This document shows, piece after piece, positions 36,830 to 47,769 of a DNA stretch of 64,000 nt. The DNA is from JAAGZL01 sp050297535 (GTDB taxonomy: Bacteria; Pseudomonadota; Gammaproteobacteria; Chromatiales; Chromatiaceae). The notes beneath the pieces are model-generated. The model searched no databases and was not told the DNA's origin. It worked only from the letters and a program-made list of their open reading frames with translations. The stretch's first letter is position 1. Each line of letters opens with the position of its first letter. A program made the translations under genes and the position numbers. Where the stretch lies: positions 1 to 64,000 of the forward strand of contig JBNKSV010000010.1 of NCBI GenBank assembly GCA_050297535.1, in the 5' to 3' direction.

Positions 36830-39800
36830 TTACTGCTCCCCCCCGGCCAGTGCGTCCACCGTGCTCTTTTCTGCCTGCATCTCCAGCAGGGCGCGACGAT
36901 ATTCCACCGGCATAACCTTTACAAACTTAGGCAGATAGTCGTTCCAGTTCTCCAGGATCTCCCGGGCCCTGCTGCTATCTGTATAGTGCATGTGTTTCTC
37001 TATAAGCTGTTTCAATCTGACCGCATCATGGCGAGTCATATCGTGACTGACATCCACCTTGCCGTGGGTCTCCAGATCACCACCCTGATGCTCCATCGCC
37101 TCCAGGGCCTCATCCTCGTCCGCGATCGGCTCCAGCTCCACCATGGACAGGTTGCAACGCCGCTCAAAACTGCCGTCCTCATCCAGGACATAGGCGATAC
37201 CGCCGCTCATACCGGCAGCGAAGTTGCGTCCGGTGCTACCCAGCACCACCGCGATACCACCAGTCATATATTCACAGCCGTGGTCGCCAACGCCTTCAAC
37301 CACAGCCGTGGCCCCGGAGTTGCGTACACAGAAGCGTTCACCGGCCACCCCGCGGAAATAACACTCACCGCTGATGGCGCCATAGAGGACCGTGTTACCC
37401 ACGATGATGTTCTCTTCCGGCACCAGCCTGCTCTCAGCTGGCGGATAGATAACCAGGCGTCCACCGGACAGCCCCTTACCCACATAGTCGTTGCCCTCAC
37501 CAGACAGCTCGATGGTCACGCCCTTGGCCGCCCAGGCCCCGAAACTCTGGCCCGCGGTACCCTTGGCCTTGATGTAAATGGTGTCATCCGGCAAACCGGC
37601 ATGGCCATAACGTCTGGCCACCTCGCCCGAGAGCATGGTGCCGAAGGTGCGGTTGTAGTTGTATATAGCGGTCTCTATCTGGACCGGTTCGCCCTTTTCC
37701 AGGGCCGGTTGCGCCTGTCTGATCATCTCGTGATCCAGGGCCTTTTCCAGACCATGATCCTGCCGCTCGGAATTGTAGATCGCCACGTCCGGTCCCATCT
37801 CCGGCTTGTACAACAGGCGGGAATAATCCAGCCCATGCGCCTTCCAGTGGTTAATGGCCTTGCGCATCTCCAGCTTGTCGCGCTGGCCGATCATCTCCTG
37901 GAAGGTACGGAAGCCAAGTTTGGACATCAGCTGTCGCACCTCTTCTGCAATGAAGAAGAAGTAGTTGATGACGTACTCCGGCTTACCACTAAAGCGCTTA
38001 CGCAGCTCCGGATCCTGGGTGGCAACACCTACCGGACAGGTATTTAGATGACACTTGCGCATCATGATGCAGCCCCCAACGATCAGGGGCGCGGTGGCAA
38101 AACCGATCTCGTCCGCACCCAGCAGGGCGGCTATCGTGACGTCCCGACCGGTGCGCATGCCGCCGTCGGCCTGCACCGCGATACGGCCACGCAGCTTATT
38201 CATAACCAGGGTCTGGTGGGTCTCCGCCAGTCCGATCTCCCAGGGAGAGCCGGCATGTTTGATGGAGGTGAGGGGTGAGGCACCGGTACCGCCATCTGCT
38301 CCGGAGATGGTCACATGATCAGCATGGGCCTTGGAGACACCGGCAGCTACCGTACCCACACCCACCTCGGAGACTAGTTTTACCGAGATACGTGCCTTGG
38401 GATTGGCGTTTTTCAGGTCATGGATCAGCTGCGCCAGGTCCTCGATAGAATAGATATCGTGATGCGGTGGCGGAGAGATCAGGCCGACGCCCGGAGTGGA
38501 GTGGCGCACCCGCGCGATCTGGGCGTTCACCTTGTGACCCGGCAACTGTCCGCCTTCACCAGGCTTGGCGCCCTGGGCCATCTTGATCTGGATATCATCT
38601 GAGTTCACCAGATATTCGATGGTCACACCGAAACGCCCAGAGGCCACCTGTTTGATGGCAGAACGTCTCGGGTTGCTTGAGCCATCCTCCAGCGGCATGA
38701 AGCGCTCCGCCTCCTCACCACCTTCACCGGTGTTGGACTTGCCACCGATCTTGTTCATGGCCATGGCCAGGGTGGAGTGGGCCTCCATAGAGATAGAGCC
38801 GAAAGACATGGCGCCGGTGGCAAAACGCTTCACAATCTCTGACGCTGGCTCCACCTCTTCTATCGGTACCGGCTCCTTGGCCCATTTGAATTCGAACAGG
38901 CCTCGCAGGGTAAGCAAGCGCTCATTCTGCTCATTCACCAAACGGGAAAATTCCGCAAAGGTCTTGGCGTCGTTGGCCCTGGTCGCATGCTGTAATTTGG
39001 ATATGGTGTCTGCGGTCCACATATGATCCTCGCCGCGCACCCGATTAGCATAATCACCACCCACATCCAATGCGTTGCGGTATATAGGCGCATCACCAAA
39101 GGCGTTCCGGTGCCAACGCACCGCCTCTTCGGCTATCTCTCTCAGGCCGATACCCTCAATTACGCTTGCAGTACCGGTGAAATATTTATCTACCAGTTCT
39201 GAGGAGAGGCCGACGGCATCGAAGATCTGGGCCCCACAGTAAGACTGGTAGGTGGAGATGCCCATCTTGGACATGACCTTGAGCAGGCCCTTGCCGATGG
39301 CCTTCTTGTAACGCATCAATACGTCTCTTTCGCTGACCTCTTCCGGCAGCTTATGTCTCAGCCTGGCTATGGTATCCAGGGCCACATAGGGGTTGATGGC
39401 CTCGGCGCCATAACCTGCCAACACGGCAAAGTGGTGTACTTCACGGGCTGCTCCGGTCTCAACCACCAGTCCGGACGAGGTGCGCAGGCCGGTGCGCACC
39501 AGATGGTGATGCACTGCGGCTGTGGCCAGCAATACCGGTATGGCAATGTGGTCAGCATCCATGCTGCGATCCGACAGAATCAGGATATTGTAACCCTCAC
39601 GCACCGCCTTCTCGGCGGTCTCACACAGGCTGGTCAGGGCCGGCTCCAGACCATCCACACCCTGCGCAGCCGGATAGCAGATGTCCGCTGTATAGGTGCG
39701 GAAGGCCCCCTTGGTCAGGGCGTCGATGCAACGCACCCGCGCCAGACTGGTGTTGGTGATCAGCGGATTGGTTACCTCCAAACGTTTCTGGACAGAGGTC

Positions 39801-41467
39801 TGATCCAGCGCCAGCAGATTGGGACGGGGACCGATCTGGGATACCAGGGACATCACCAACTCTTCACGGATCGGATCGATCGGCGGATTGGTAACCTGGG
39901 CAAAGGTCTGTCTGAAATAGTTAAACAGTGGCTTGGGCTTGTTGGAAAGCACCGCCGGCGGGTTGTCCGCCCCCATGGATCCGATCGCCTCCTGGCCGGT
40001 CGCCGCCATGGGCATCATCAAGAACTTGATATCCTCCTGGGTATAACCAAACGCCTGCTGCCGCTTGAGCAGGGTGTCCTCATCCGGCGCCATTGGCGAG
40101 ACCGTTGACGGCAGATCGCGCACCATTATCTGGGTCTCTTTCAGCCACTTCTTGTATGGGCGCTTGGCCGCAAGCTCGGCCTTGATCTCGGCATCGTCGA
40201 TGATGCGCCCCTTCTCCATATCAATCAGCAACATCTTGCCAGGTTGCAGACGCCATTTTTTGATGATCTTCTCTTCCGGTATGGTCAGAACCCCCATCTC
40301 AGAGGCCATCAGCACCATGTTGTCGTCGGTTATCAGATAACGCGCCGGACGCAGGCCGTTTCGATCCAGGGTGGCGCCGATCTGGCGCCCATCGGTAAAG
40401 GCCACTGCGGCGGGTCCATCCCATGGCTCCATTAAGGCGGAGTGATATTCGTAGAACGCCTTTCTGTCCTGGTCCATCAACGGATTGTTGTGCCAGGCCT
40501 CGGGGATCAGCAGCATCATGGCATGGGCCATGGAATAGCCGCCCTGCACCAGCAGCTCCAGGGCATTATCAAAACAGGCGGAATCGGATTGTCCCTCAGG
40601 GATCAGGGGCCATACCTTATTCAGATCCTCACCCAAAATCTCTGAGGACATCGCATGTCTGCGCGCAGCCATCCAGTTTACGTTCCCGCGCAGGGTGTTG
40701 ATCTCGCCATTATGGGCGATCATGCGGAATGGATGCGCCAGGTCCCAGGTAGGGAAGGTATTGGTGGAAAAACGCTGATGCACCAGGGCCAACGCACTGG
40801 ATACACGCTCATCAGTCAGATCGCCGTAATAGACACCAACCTGATCAGCCAGCAACATGCCCTTGTACAGCAAAACCCTTGAGGACATGGATGCAATATA
40901 GAAACCTTTGGTGTTGTTACCGCCGGACTCGCGCACATCGTTCTCGATCTGCTTGCGGATAACAAAAAGCTTGCGCTCGAAGGCGTCCTGATCCTGACAG
41001 TTTGCACCACGACCGATGAAGATCTGACGCACCACCGGCTCACACGCCTTGACCGACTCGCCCAAACCGGTGTTATCCACCGGCACATCACGCCAACCAA
41101 GAAATTTCTGGCCTTCGGCGGCAATGTAATAGGCTACCTTTTCCTCGCACTGCTTGCGGGCAGATTCTCCCCGTGGCAGAAATACCATGCCCACGCCATA
41201 TTCCCCGGCAGGCGGCAGCTCAAAACCAGCCACCGCACGCAGAAATTCATCCGGGACCTGCATCAACAGTCCTGCGCCATCACCGGCCAATGGATCGGCG
41301 CCAACAGCGCCTCTGTGGGTTAGATTTTTTAGTATCTCCAGTCCCTGCAGAACTATCTTGTGACTCTTATTTCCCTTTATATCTGCTACAAAGCCAACTC
41401 CACAGGCATCATGTTCATTTTTAGGATCGTATAGTCCCTGCTTGGTTGGTAAAGCCCCTGGGGTCAT
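36830..41467 (-). CDS. gltB: Glutamate synthase large subunit
   Basis: 1545 aa from the ATG at 41467, six bases after GAGG; the ATG 12 bases upstream (41479) is the alternative. Converts glutamine plus 2-oxoglutarate to two glutamates. N-terminal amidotransferase domain whose nucleophile is the Cys of HDACGVGFVAD (about residue 22), so a short propeptide is removed. Central domain, FMN/FeS domain with the cluster Cys in CHLNTCPVGVATQ (about 1120-1132), and C-terminal beta-helix GXGXG domain with repeated GG. First gene of gltBD. Confidence 0.96.
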   Translation of the reverse strand: MTPGALPTKQGLYDPKNEHDACGVGFVADIKGNKSHKIVLQGLEILKNLTHRGAVGADPLAGDGAGLLMQVPDEFLRAVAGFELPPAGEYGVGMVFLPRGESARKQCEEKVAYYIAAEGQKFLGWRDVPVDNTGLGESVKACEPVVRQIFIGRGANCQDQDAFERKLFVIRKQIENDVRESGGNNTKGFYIASMSSRVLLYKGMLLADQVGVYYGDLTDERVSSALALVHQRFSTNTFPTWDLAHPFRMIAHNGEINTLRGNVNWMAARRHAMSSEILGEDLNKVWPLIPEGQSDSACFDNALELLVQGGYSMAHAMMLLIPEAWHNNPLMDQDRKAFYEYHSALMEPWDGPAAVAFTDGRQIGATLDRNGLRPARYLITDDNMVLMASEMGVLTIPEEKIIKKWRLQPGKMLLIDMEKGRIIDDAEIKAELAAKRPYKKWLKETQIMVRDLPSTVSPMAPDEDTLLKRQQAFGYTQEDIKFLMMPMAATGQEAIGSMGADNPPAVLSNKPKPLFNYFRQTFAQVTNPPIDPIREELVMSLVSQIGPRPNLLALDQTSVQKRLEVTNPLITNTSLARVRCIDALTKGAFRTYTADICYPAAQGVDGLEPALTSLCETAEKAVREGYNILILSDRSMDADHIAIPVLLATAAVHHHLVRTGLRTSSGLVVETGAAREVHHFAVLAGYGAEAINPYVALDTIARLRHKLPEEVSERDVLMRYKKAIGKGLLKVMSKMGISTYQSYCGAQIFDAVGLSSELVDKYFTGTASVIEGIGLREIAEEAVRWHRNAFGDAPIYRNALDVGGDYANRVRGEDHMWTADTISKLQHATRANDAKTFAEFSRLVNEQNERLLTLRGLFEFKWAKEPVPIEEVEPASEIVKRFATGAMSFGSISMEAHSTLAMAMNKIGGKSNTGEGGEEAERFMPLEDGSSNPRRSAIKQVASGRFGVTIEYLVNSDDIQIKMAQGAKPGEGGQLPGHKVNAQIARVRHSTPGVGLISPPPHHDIYSIEDLAQLIHDLKNANPKARISVKLVSEVGVGTVAAGVSKAHADHVTISGADGGTGASPLTSIKHAGSPWEIGLAETHQTLVMNKLRGRIAVQADGGMRTGRDVTIAALLGADEIGFATAPLIVGGCIMMRKCHLNTCPVGVATQDPELRKRFSGKPEYVINYFFFIAEEVRQLMSKLGFRTFQEMIGQRDKLEMRKAINHWKAHGLDYSRLLYKPEMGPDVAIYNSERQDHGLEKALDHEMIRQAQPALEKGEPVQIETAIYNYNRTFGTMLSGEVARRYGHAGLPDDTIYIKAKGTAGQSFGAWAAKGVTIELSGEGNDYVGKGLSGGRLVIYPPAESRLVPEENIIVGNTVLYGAISGECYFRGVAGERFCVRNSGATAVVEGVGDHGCEYMTGGIAVVLGSTGRNFAAGMSGGIAYVLDEDGSFERRCNLSMVELEPIADEDEALEAMEHQGGDLETHGKVDVSHDMTRHDAVRLKQLIEKHMHYTDSSRAREILENWNDYLPKFVKVMPVEYRRALLEMQAEKSTVDALAGGEQ

Positions 41468-41687
41468 CGCAAACCTCATCTTCTACTAGGCCAGAAATCG
41501 CATAATCGGATTCCGGCAATATTGAAAAATACAATAGGCGCCTGACGAATCATGGGTGGCGCCCAAGACCAGAATGCCTGACAGCAGGTCAATCCGGTCA
41601 CACAGAACAGCGTAGGATAATAGAGTTATGGCCTCTAGGCCAGAGCCAAGGGATTTTTTCTCTAATTCTCGTTATTAGGCCGCGTCT

Positions 41688-43772
41688 CTATTTGGCCTTT
41701 ATATCTTTCTGCACTGAGCCTAAAGTACGTATCCAAGCCCCTGATTTACGTATATTTTCTGGCAGCAGCCCCAGCGCCTTTTCGGCATTTTCCCTGGTTG
41801 GATAGGCCCCATACAATACCGGGAACCAGTCCTTCCCATTACGCAGGGTATGATAATACGCGATCCTCCCCTGAACTGAATTTCGCCGAACATATCCCGC
41901 AACCCCCTTTTCGTCCTGCATACCCGCAATCTGGATGGTATAGCTGGCTGGGGCCTGCTGAAGCAGCCAATCTTCGCGGAAGAATCCGTTTGTGGCCTTT
42001 CGCACCTTCTGCTCCACAGGTTTTACGGGAGCCGATATAACTACTGCCGCCTCTTTCTGATCTGCCTTTGTTGGGATTGCCGCCGGCTTTTCTACTGCCT
42101 GACCCGTGGCCTCAGGTTTTGGCACCTCTTCTTCCTGAGCCAATTTAATTGAGAGCTCTTCCACCGGGGCAGGGATGATCCGCCTCTCCTGCTCATAAGA
42201 ATTCTGTCTATCATCAGCCAAGGTCGCAGCTGCAACCTTGGGTCCGACCTCTGGGATCTCAACTGCAGCATCCGCTTTTGGTGCTACATTCTGTACTTTA
42301 GGATTTGTTGGCTTATCCGCCTTAACCACCGTCTTCTTGATCTGTTGGGTTGATGTCTTTCTCGGCTCTTTTTTCTGGGGCTTTTCTTGCGCCTCTACCT
42401 TTGCCGGTGACGCAGCAGACACCGTCTTACCGGGGACGGCATTTTCTTTATTTGGTTGTTCCTCATTCCTGGCGGTTATAGCTTTCTTTTTTTCTTCCGA
42501 AACCTTGTCTTCCTTGCCACCGGATGTATCCATAACATGGTTTTCTGAAACAACATCTGGACTCTTTACAACAGCCTTTTCCGTTTTTTCAGACGGTGTT
42601 GAGGCTGCAGTCTGCCCAGCGCCATCAGAATTTACCTCAAGCGAGTCATGATCTTTGCCTGATTGATCAGACTTGGCTGGTGTTTCTGCAGCCATTGCAT
42701 CCGCATCCTTCCCCAAATTCTCTGAAAGGGGCGTCGAATTAGCCCCATCTTTTTCGTCAGCTTCAATATCCGCCGGAGCATCCTGGATTGCGGGTTCTTC
42801 TAAAACAGGCGCCGGTTCTGGCAAGGGTATCTCCTTGTACGCATAATCAGGCACCACAAGAGACGACGAATCATCAGTCCACTCTTTCTTTTTATGCGGC
42901 GCACTCACTACCTCATCCTCGCTTGAGAAGATGGCATTTATCGCATCCTGATATATCAACACCAAGAGCACCACAATAGCGGCAAGGCTGCCACCGATAA
43001 TTGTCCGTCCTGAGAGACGTTTGCGCGCTGTAGGGCTGGCAGCCAGCCGCTCCTGGTTAGATTCGATGAGCAATTTGGCCTGTTGCTTAATCAGGCCTGG
43101 TGAACCGTCGGTTTCCTCATAGATCCTTTGTATCTGGGAATCGGCAAGGGTACCAGAGTTATCCGAAAACAACAGGTGTTGCAGATAACGCTCTGTCTGC
43201 TCCAGGGTAAACTCCGGCATATCCAACAACTGCAACGACTGCAGGTTCATTGCCCGAAGCTGCGGGGCCTTTAGCAGATCATCTATCTCCGGCTCGGCAA
43301 AAAGCAGTAGCTGCGCCAGCGGTAGATTGTTGGAGCCACGCTCGTGCAACCTCAGCAGGGTGATAATGCTGGTTTCAGGCAACAGGTGCGCATCATCAAC
43401 AATAATTACCGGCAGATGTCCATCATGCCGCAGATCATCAAAGCGCGTGGCCAAATCATCCATCAATCGGTCACTTCTATCCTCCAGGTCGAAATGTCTG
43501 GCCAGATGGGCCAGCAAGGCATCAGGTTGCAGCATCACATCGGCGGAAACCTGCACCGGGATCCAGTTCTCAGGCGCCACTTCCAGCAAGTGCTGAATGA
43601 ATGTGGTTTTACCCATCCCCTCGCCCCCTCTTATCAAGGGCGTGAGATGACTGTTCTCGGTCAGATGTATTAACAGGTCTGCCCTTTGGGCCAACTCTGG
43701 GCTTAGAAAATACGCATCCGGCCTGCCTGGAGCACCGTCTTGCATCAAATTGCTTGCTTTGCTCAGAGACAT
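41688..43772 (-). CDS. damX: DamX-like AAA-ATPase/SPOR cell-division protein
   Basis: 694 aa. N-terminal ExeA-like AAA domain (about 20-255): Walker A GGEGMGKTT (about 49-57), Walker B VIIVDDAHLL (about 121-130). A membrane helix follows at about 262-282, then a long low-complexity Lys/Glu/Ala/Pro-rich linker (about 290-600), and a C-terminal SPOR domain (about 612-690) that binds denuded peptidoglycan at the septum. It follows aroB by 14 bases, the conserved aroK-aroB-damX order. E. coli DamX has no such clear ATPase; the AAA-SPOR form is usual in many other gammaproteobacteria. Confidence 0.9.
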   Translation of the reverse strand: MSLSKASNLMQDGAPGRPDAYFLSPELAQRADLLIHLTENSHLTPLIRGGEGMGKTTFIQHLLEVAPENWIPVQVSADVMLQPDALLAHLARHFDLEDRSDRLMDDLATRFDDLRHDGHLPVIIVDDAHLLPETSIITLLRLHERGSNNLPLAQLLLFAEPEIDDLLKAPQLRAMNLQSLQLLDMPEFTLEQTERYLQHLLFSDNSGTLADSQIQRIYEETDGSPGLIKQQAKLLIESNQERLAASPTARKRLSGRTIIGGSLAAIVVLLVLIYQDAINAIFSSEDEVVSAPHKKKEWTDDSSSLVVPDYAYKEIPLPEPAPVLEEPAIQDAPADIEADEKDGANSTPLSENLGKDADAMAAETPAKSDQSGKDHDSLEVNSDGAGQTAASTPSEKTEKAVVKSPDVVSENHVMDTSGGKEDKVSEEKKKAITARNEEQPNKENAVPGKTVSAASPAKVEAQEKPQKKEPRKTSTQQIKKTVVKADKPTNPKVQNVAPKADAAVEIPEVGPKVAAATLADDRQNSYEQERRIIPAPVEELSIKLAQEEEVPKPEATGQAVEKPAAIPTKADQKEAAVVISAPVKPVEQKVRKATNGFFREDWLLQQAPASYTIQIAGMQDEKGVAGYVRRNSVQGRIAYYHTLRNGKDWFPVLYGAYPTRENAEKALGLLPENIRKSGAWIRTLGSVQKDIKAK

Positions 43773-43786
43773 ATCTGTGATCTCAT

Positions 43787-44875
43787 TTAGGACCTGTTCA
43801 GAACATTATGCAGCTTGCCCACATCAAACCTATCTGTAACAAAAGAGTTACCTATTCCTCGCATCAACACCAATCTCAGATTGCCATTTTGAACCTTTTT
43901 GTCAACCGCCATAAGCTCCAGGATCCGCCCGGCATCTAGCTCGTCCGGAGGAGTTGTCGGCAATCCGGTTCTGGCAAGCAACGCGACAATCCGCTCCTCC
44001 TCATCTCTGGTCAACCAGCCATGCTCTACCGAAAGCCTGGCAGCCATGCACATACCGGCCGCCACCCCCTCTCCGTGCAACCACTCGCCATATCCCATAC
44101 CTGTCTCAATCGCGTGCCCAAAGGTATGGCCTAGATTTAACAGGGCGCGCTGTCCGGCTTCAAGCTCATCGGCCGCCACCACCCTGGCCTTGTCTATACA
44201 CGAACGCTCAATGGCAAACGCCAGGGCCGCAGGATCACGCCGCAACAGAGATGCCATATTTTGTTCCAGCCAGACAAAGAACTCCGGATCATTGATCAGT
44301 CCATATTTAATGACCTCAGCGATACCGGCGGCGAGTTGCCGATCATCCAGGGTATTCAGGGTCTCCGTATCCGCTATCACGCATTGCGGCTGGTGGAACG
44401 CACCGATCATATTCTTGCCCAGGGGATGATTGACCCCGGTCTTACCACCAACTGAGGAGTCAACCTGGGCCAGCAGTGTAGTGGGTACCTGGATAAAATT
44501 GATTCCGCGTTGATAGCTGGCAGCGGCAAACCCCGCCATATCACCGACCACGCCTCCACCAAGCGCCACAATGGTACATTGTCGGCTGAAGCGGTGTTGT
44601 AACAGGGCATCGAATATGGTCTGCCAGATATCCAGGGTTTTATACTTTTCACCATCCGGCAGGATGACAGTTTCACGTTGGAACGCCGCAAGCGCTGCCA
44701 TAACCGGCTCCAGATAAATTGGAGCTACGGTTCCATTGCTAACCACCATAACCTGTTTGCCATGAATATGTTCCGCATAAAACTCGGATTTACCCAAAAG
44801 CCCGGCGCCCACGTAGATCGGGTAGGAGCGCTCCCCCAGATCAACCCTTACTGTCTTTGAATCATTCTTCTGCAT
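43787..44875 (-). CDS. aroB: 3-Dehydroquinate synthase
   Basis: 362 aa, NAD- and metal-dependent second enzyme of the shikimate pathway. NAD-binding region IVALGGGVVGDMAGFAA (about 102-118), QVPTTLLAQVDSSVGGKTGVNH (about residues 127-148) and metal His in LNLGHTFGHAIE (about 246-257). Nine bases after aroK; co-transcribed with damX after it. Confidence 0.97.
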   Translation of the reverse strand: MQKNDSKTVRVDLGERSYPIYVGAGLLGKSEFYAEHIHGKQVMVVSNGTVAPIYLEPVMAALAAFQRETVILPDGEKYKTLDIWQTIFDALLQHRFSRQCTIVALGGGVVGDMAGFAAASYQRGINFIQVPTTLLAQVDSSVGGKTGVNHPLGKNMIGAFHQPQCVIADTETLNTLDDRQLAAGIAEVIKYGLINDPEFFVWLEQNMASLLRRDPAALAFAIERSCIDKARVVAADELEAGQRALLNLGHTFGHAIETGMGYGEWLHGEGVAAGMCMAARLSVEHGWLTRDEEERIVALLARTGLPTTPPDELDAGRILELMAVDKKVQNGNLRLVLMRGIGNSFVTDRFDVGKLHNVLNRS

Positions 44876-44884
44876 GGTTTGGTT

Positions 44885-45409
44885 TCAGTCGACCTCTTTC
44901 AGGCGTTTTACTATCTCTTTGGCAACTGTTCCAGCGCTACGTTTTTCGGTCGAGACCACTAGATCGGCAATCTCTCTGTAGAGCGGCTCACGTTCTTCCA
45001 TCAAGTATTGAAGTTTGCTCATTGGGTCGTCCGTCTGCAACAGGGGACGATTTCGGTTCTGCCTTGTCCGGTTATATTGCTGTTCCGGAGAACAAGAAAG
45101 GAATACCACAACCCCGCGCCCGGAAAGACAGCGCCTGTTGTCAGGGTCCAGGACCACCCCGCCTCCGGTCGCCAAAACCATGCCAGCACCATCGGTAAGC
45201 TCCGCAACTACGGCCTTCTCCCTGCGACGAAAACCCTCTTCGCCCTCGAAATCAAATATGGTGGGAATATCCACTCCGGTCCTGCGTTGAATCTCGTGGT
45301 CGGTATCTGCAAACTCCATCTGCAACAGCTTGGCCAACTGCCGCCCAATGGTGCTCTTACCCACCCCCATGGGTCCAATCAAAAAGATATTTTTCGGATT
45401 CTGTATCAT
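44885..45409 (-). CDS. aroK: Shikimate kinase
   Basis: 174 aa P-loop kinase: GPMGVGKSTIGR (about 12-23), substrate-binding ADTDHEIQRRTG with Asp and Arg, GFRRREKAV (about 56-64) and ATGGGVVL (about 80-87). Phosphorylates shikimate at 3-OH with ATP. First gene of aroK-aroB-damX; separated from pilQ by a strong terminator, so unlike in some relatives it is not read through from the pil operon. Confidence 0.96.
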   Translation of the reverse strand: MIQNPKNIFLIGPMGVGKSTIGRQLAKLLQMEFADTDHEIQRRTGVDIPTIFDFEGEEGFRRREKAVVAELTDGAGMVLATGGGVVLDPDNRRCLSGRGVVVFLSCSPEQQYNRTRQNRNRPLLQTDDPMSKLQYLMEEREPLYREIADLVVSTEKRSAGTVAKEIVKRLKEVD

Positions 45410-45487
45410 CTGCAGTAAACGGCATTAATGATGGAAACTAATCTCTTATGACAATTAAAGACATTATCTTCCGTCATTGTGACAAAA

Positions 45488-45523
45488 GACAAAAGGGTGT
45501 GCCAGCAGACACACCCTTTTGTC
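45488..45523 (-). terminator. Intrinsic terminator after pilQ
   Basis: Perfect 14-bp stem GACAAAAGGGTGTG (45488-45501) and CACACCCTTTTGTC (45510-45523), loop CCAGCAGA. Read on the minus strand it is followed by TTTTGTC. It lies 36 bases past the pilQ stop. Confidence 0.85.
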
Positions 45524-45558
45524 GGAAACCAAATTGCGGTCTGACAAATCAGCTGGGA

Positions 45559-47757
45559 TTATCGCATCCCAATGGTCTCCTTCAGGATCTTGGGAGTAAC
45601 GAATATCAGCAGCTCTGAATTTTCATCCTTTTCAGCCTGTTGCTTGAAGAGGAAGCCCACATAGGGCAGATCACCAAAAAATGGGATCCTTTCACTACTT
45701 TTGGTTTTAGTGCGTTCAAATACCCCACCCAAAACTACCGTCTCGCCATTGTCCACCAATACAGAGGTCTCGATCTTGCGGGTATCCACCGGTGGTACAC
45801 CCAGCACCGCCCTTGAAAAATCAGGGTTATCCTTGTTAATCTTGAGATCCATTATCACACGATCGTCAGGCGTAATTTGCGGAGTGACGTCCAGTTGCAG
45901 GACCGCTTCTTTAAATGTAACCGTGGTCGCACCGCTGGAGCTGGCCTCCTGATACGGAATTTCGACACCTGCCTTGATGGTAGCCTTATTGCGGTCAGAG
46001 GTAACTACCCTTGGGCTAGAGATCACCTCGCCCTTGCCCTCCTGCTGCATGGCAGAAAGCTCTAACTGCAAAAGGAACGAACCTATCCTACCCAAGAAAA
46101 GATTTATCGCACCCCCTCTATCTGAACTTAGAGTTTGCGGCAGGTTAACCATAAGATTTCTCGTGTCATCATCAGCATCCCATATGCCGACATTACCCGT
46201 TCCGCCCATGAAATCACCGGCATCCCAGGTCTCTGCAACATTACCAGTCATCCCTCCAGCAATCATGGTCTCAGTCCCGCGATGATTATAAGACCGATTA
46301 AACCCAAAGCGCACGCCAATATCCTTGGCAAAATCATCACTGGCAATAACCACGCGACTTTCGATCAGCACCTGGCGTACCGGTATATCCAGCTTCTTAA
46401 CCATCCGACTTATATCTTCGAGCTTCGCCATGGTATCCCGCACCAGCAAGGTGTTGGTGCGCTCATCCACAGTCACATTACCACGTTCAGGAGTAAGCAG
46501 CTGATTCCCCTCGGATTTGAGCAATGCAGCAATATCTGCGGCCTTGGCATAATTGATCTGGATATATTCCGAGCGCAGTGGTGCTAGCTCTTCAATTTGC
46601 TTCTGTGATTCCAGTTCCAACTTTTCTCTGGCGGCGATCTCTTCGGTCGGAGCAATCATGACCACATTGTTGTTCTTGCGCATGGAGAGCCCCTTGGCCT
46701 TCAGGATAATATCCAGGGCCTGATCCCAGGGCACATTCTGCAAACGCAGAGTAATCGTACCGGTCACGCTATCGCTGGTGACCAGATTGAGATTGGTAAA
46801 ATCCGCCAACAACTGTAGAACAGCACGCACCTCAATCTCTTGAAAGTTTAGCGAGAGTCTCTCCCCTGTATACACCATGCGTTCTTTCTGTAGCTGCTCT
46901 TTTTCGGCCTGCGACAGGGGCCTGAGTTCAACGGCAAACAGGTTATTCGCCTGATAGGCAAGATGCTCGAAGTTACCCGCTGGCGTTATTTCCACATGAA
47001 CATTACCATCCTTGGATGTAACCTCAAACTGCTGTACCGGAGTAGCAAAATCGGCCACATCAAACTTGCGCATGAATTTTTCTGGCAGGGTCGCATCAAT
47101 AAAATCCAGGAGGATCTTGCCTCCCTCCTCCCGCATATCCGCCACGACCGATGGATCGCTCAAGGTTATGAGCACCCGCCCTTCCCCATCCTTGCCGCGA
47201 CGGAAATCTATGTTCTCCACCCCCTTTCCACCGCTCGGTGCCAACGTAGATGCACTGGCTGACCCCACAGCAGACGATGTAGGTTGTGCTGCCGCAACCT
47301 GGGCACTCCCTGCGTTGATTCGCACCACAACCTGATTGCCCTCAGCCTTGATATCGTGGGTTACGGCATCTGCAAGATTAATTACTACCCGCGTCTTATC
47401 TCCGGCTTCTACGGTAGTTATGCTACGAACCATACCAAGCCCCACAGCCTGAGATTTCTTTGCCAATGCACTTTGCATATTTGGCAGGTCTATCGCAATC
47501 CTGGCAGGACTTTCGGTAGTAAAACTATTTGGCAAAGACACTGGATCCTGAGCTGTCAATGTCACTACAACCACATTTCCTGGTAACGAAGCAACATTTA
47601 TATCCTGTAATACATTACCGGCAGCCATGGCGGTGGGCACACCAAAAGCCAGGGCTATCAGCCATATCCAGATAGCTAATCTGGGCAGATTCGATTTCGC
47701 TCTGTCCTTTCTGCCAAATTGTTCCGATGCTGTTCTAACTAATGAATGTTTCATCAT
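45559..47757 (-). CDS. pilQ: Type IV pilus secretin PilQ
   Basis: 732 aa outer-membrane secretin through which the pilus passes. Membrane-spanning signal (about 25-46, AMAAG cleavage), two AMIN domains (about 50-135 and 180-280) that bind peptidoglycan, the STN domain (VYTGERLSLNFQEIEVRAVL, about residues 300-350), an N1/NolW domain, and the secretin core (about 470-730) with VPVLGGVFERT-like VVLGGVFERT and DLPYVGFLF near the end. Last gene of pilMNOPQ. Confidence 0.95.
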   Translation of the reverse strand: MMKHSLVRTASEQFGRKDRAKSNLPRLAIWIWLIALAFGVPTAMAAGNVLQDINVASLPGNVVVVTLTAQDPVSLPNSFTTESPARIAIDLPNMQSALAKKSQAVGLGMVRSITTVEAGDKTRVVINLADAVTHDIKAEGNQVVVRINAGSAQVAAAQPTSSAVGSASASTLAPSGGKGVENIDFRRGKDGEGRVLITLSDPSVVADMREEGGKILLDFIDATLPEKFMRKFDVADFATPVQQFEVTSKDGNVHVEITPAGNFEHLAYQANNLFAVELRPLSQAEKEQLQKERMVYTGERLSLNFQEIEVRAVLQLLADFTNLNLVTSDSVTGTITLRLQNVPWDQALDIILKAKGLSMRKNNNVVMIAPTEEIAAREKLELESQKQIEELAPLRSEYIQINYAKAADIAALLKSEGNQLLTPERGNVTVDERTNTLLVRDTMAKLEDISRMVKKLDIPVRQVLIESRVVIASDDFAKDIGVRFGFNRSYNHRGTETMIAGGMTGNVAETWDAGDFMGGTGNVGIWDADDDTRNLMVNLPQTLSSDRGGAINLFLGRIGSFLLQLELSAMQQEGKGEVISSPRVVTSDRNKATIKAGVEIPYQEASSSGATTVTFKEAVLQLDVTPQITPDDRVIMDLKINKDNPDFSRAVLGVPPVDTRKIETSVLVDNGETVVLGGVFERTKTKSSERIPFFGDLPYVGFLFKQQAEKDENSELLIFVTPKILKETIGMR

Positions 47758-47769
47758 TATTCCCCTGAC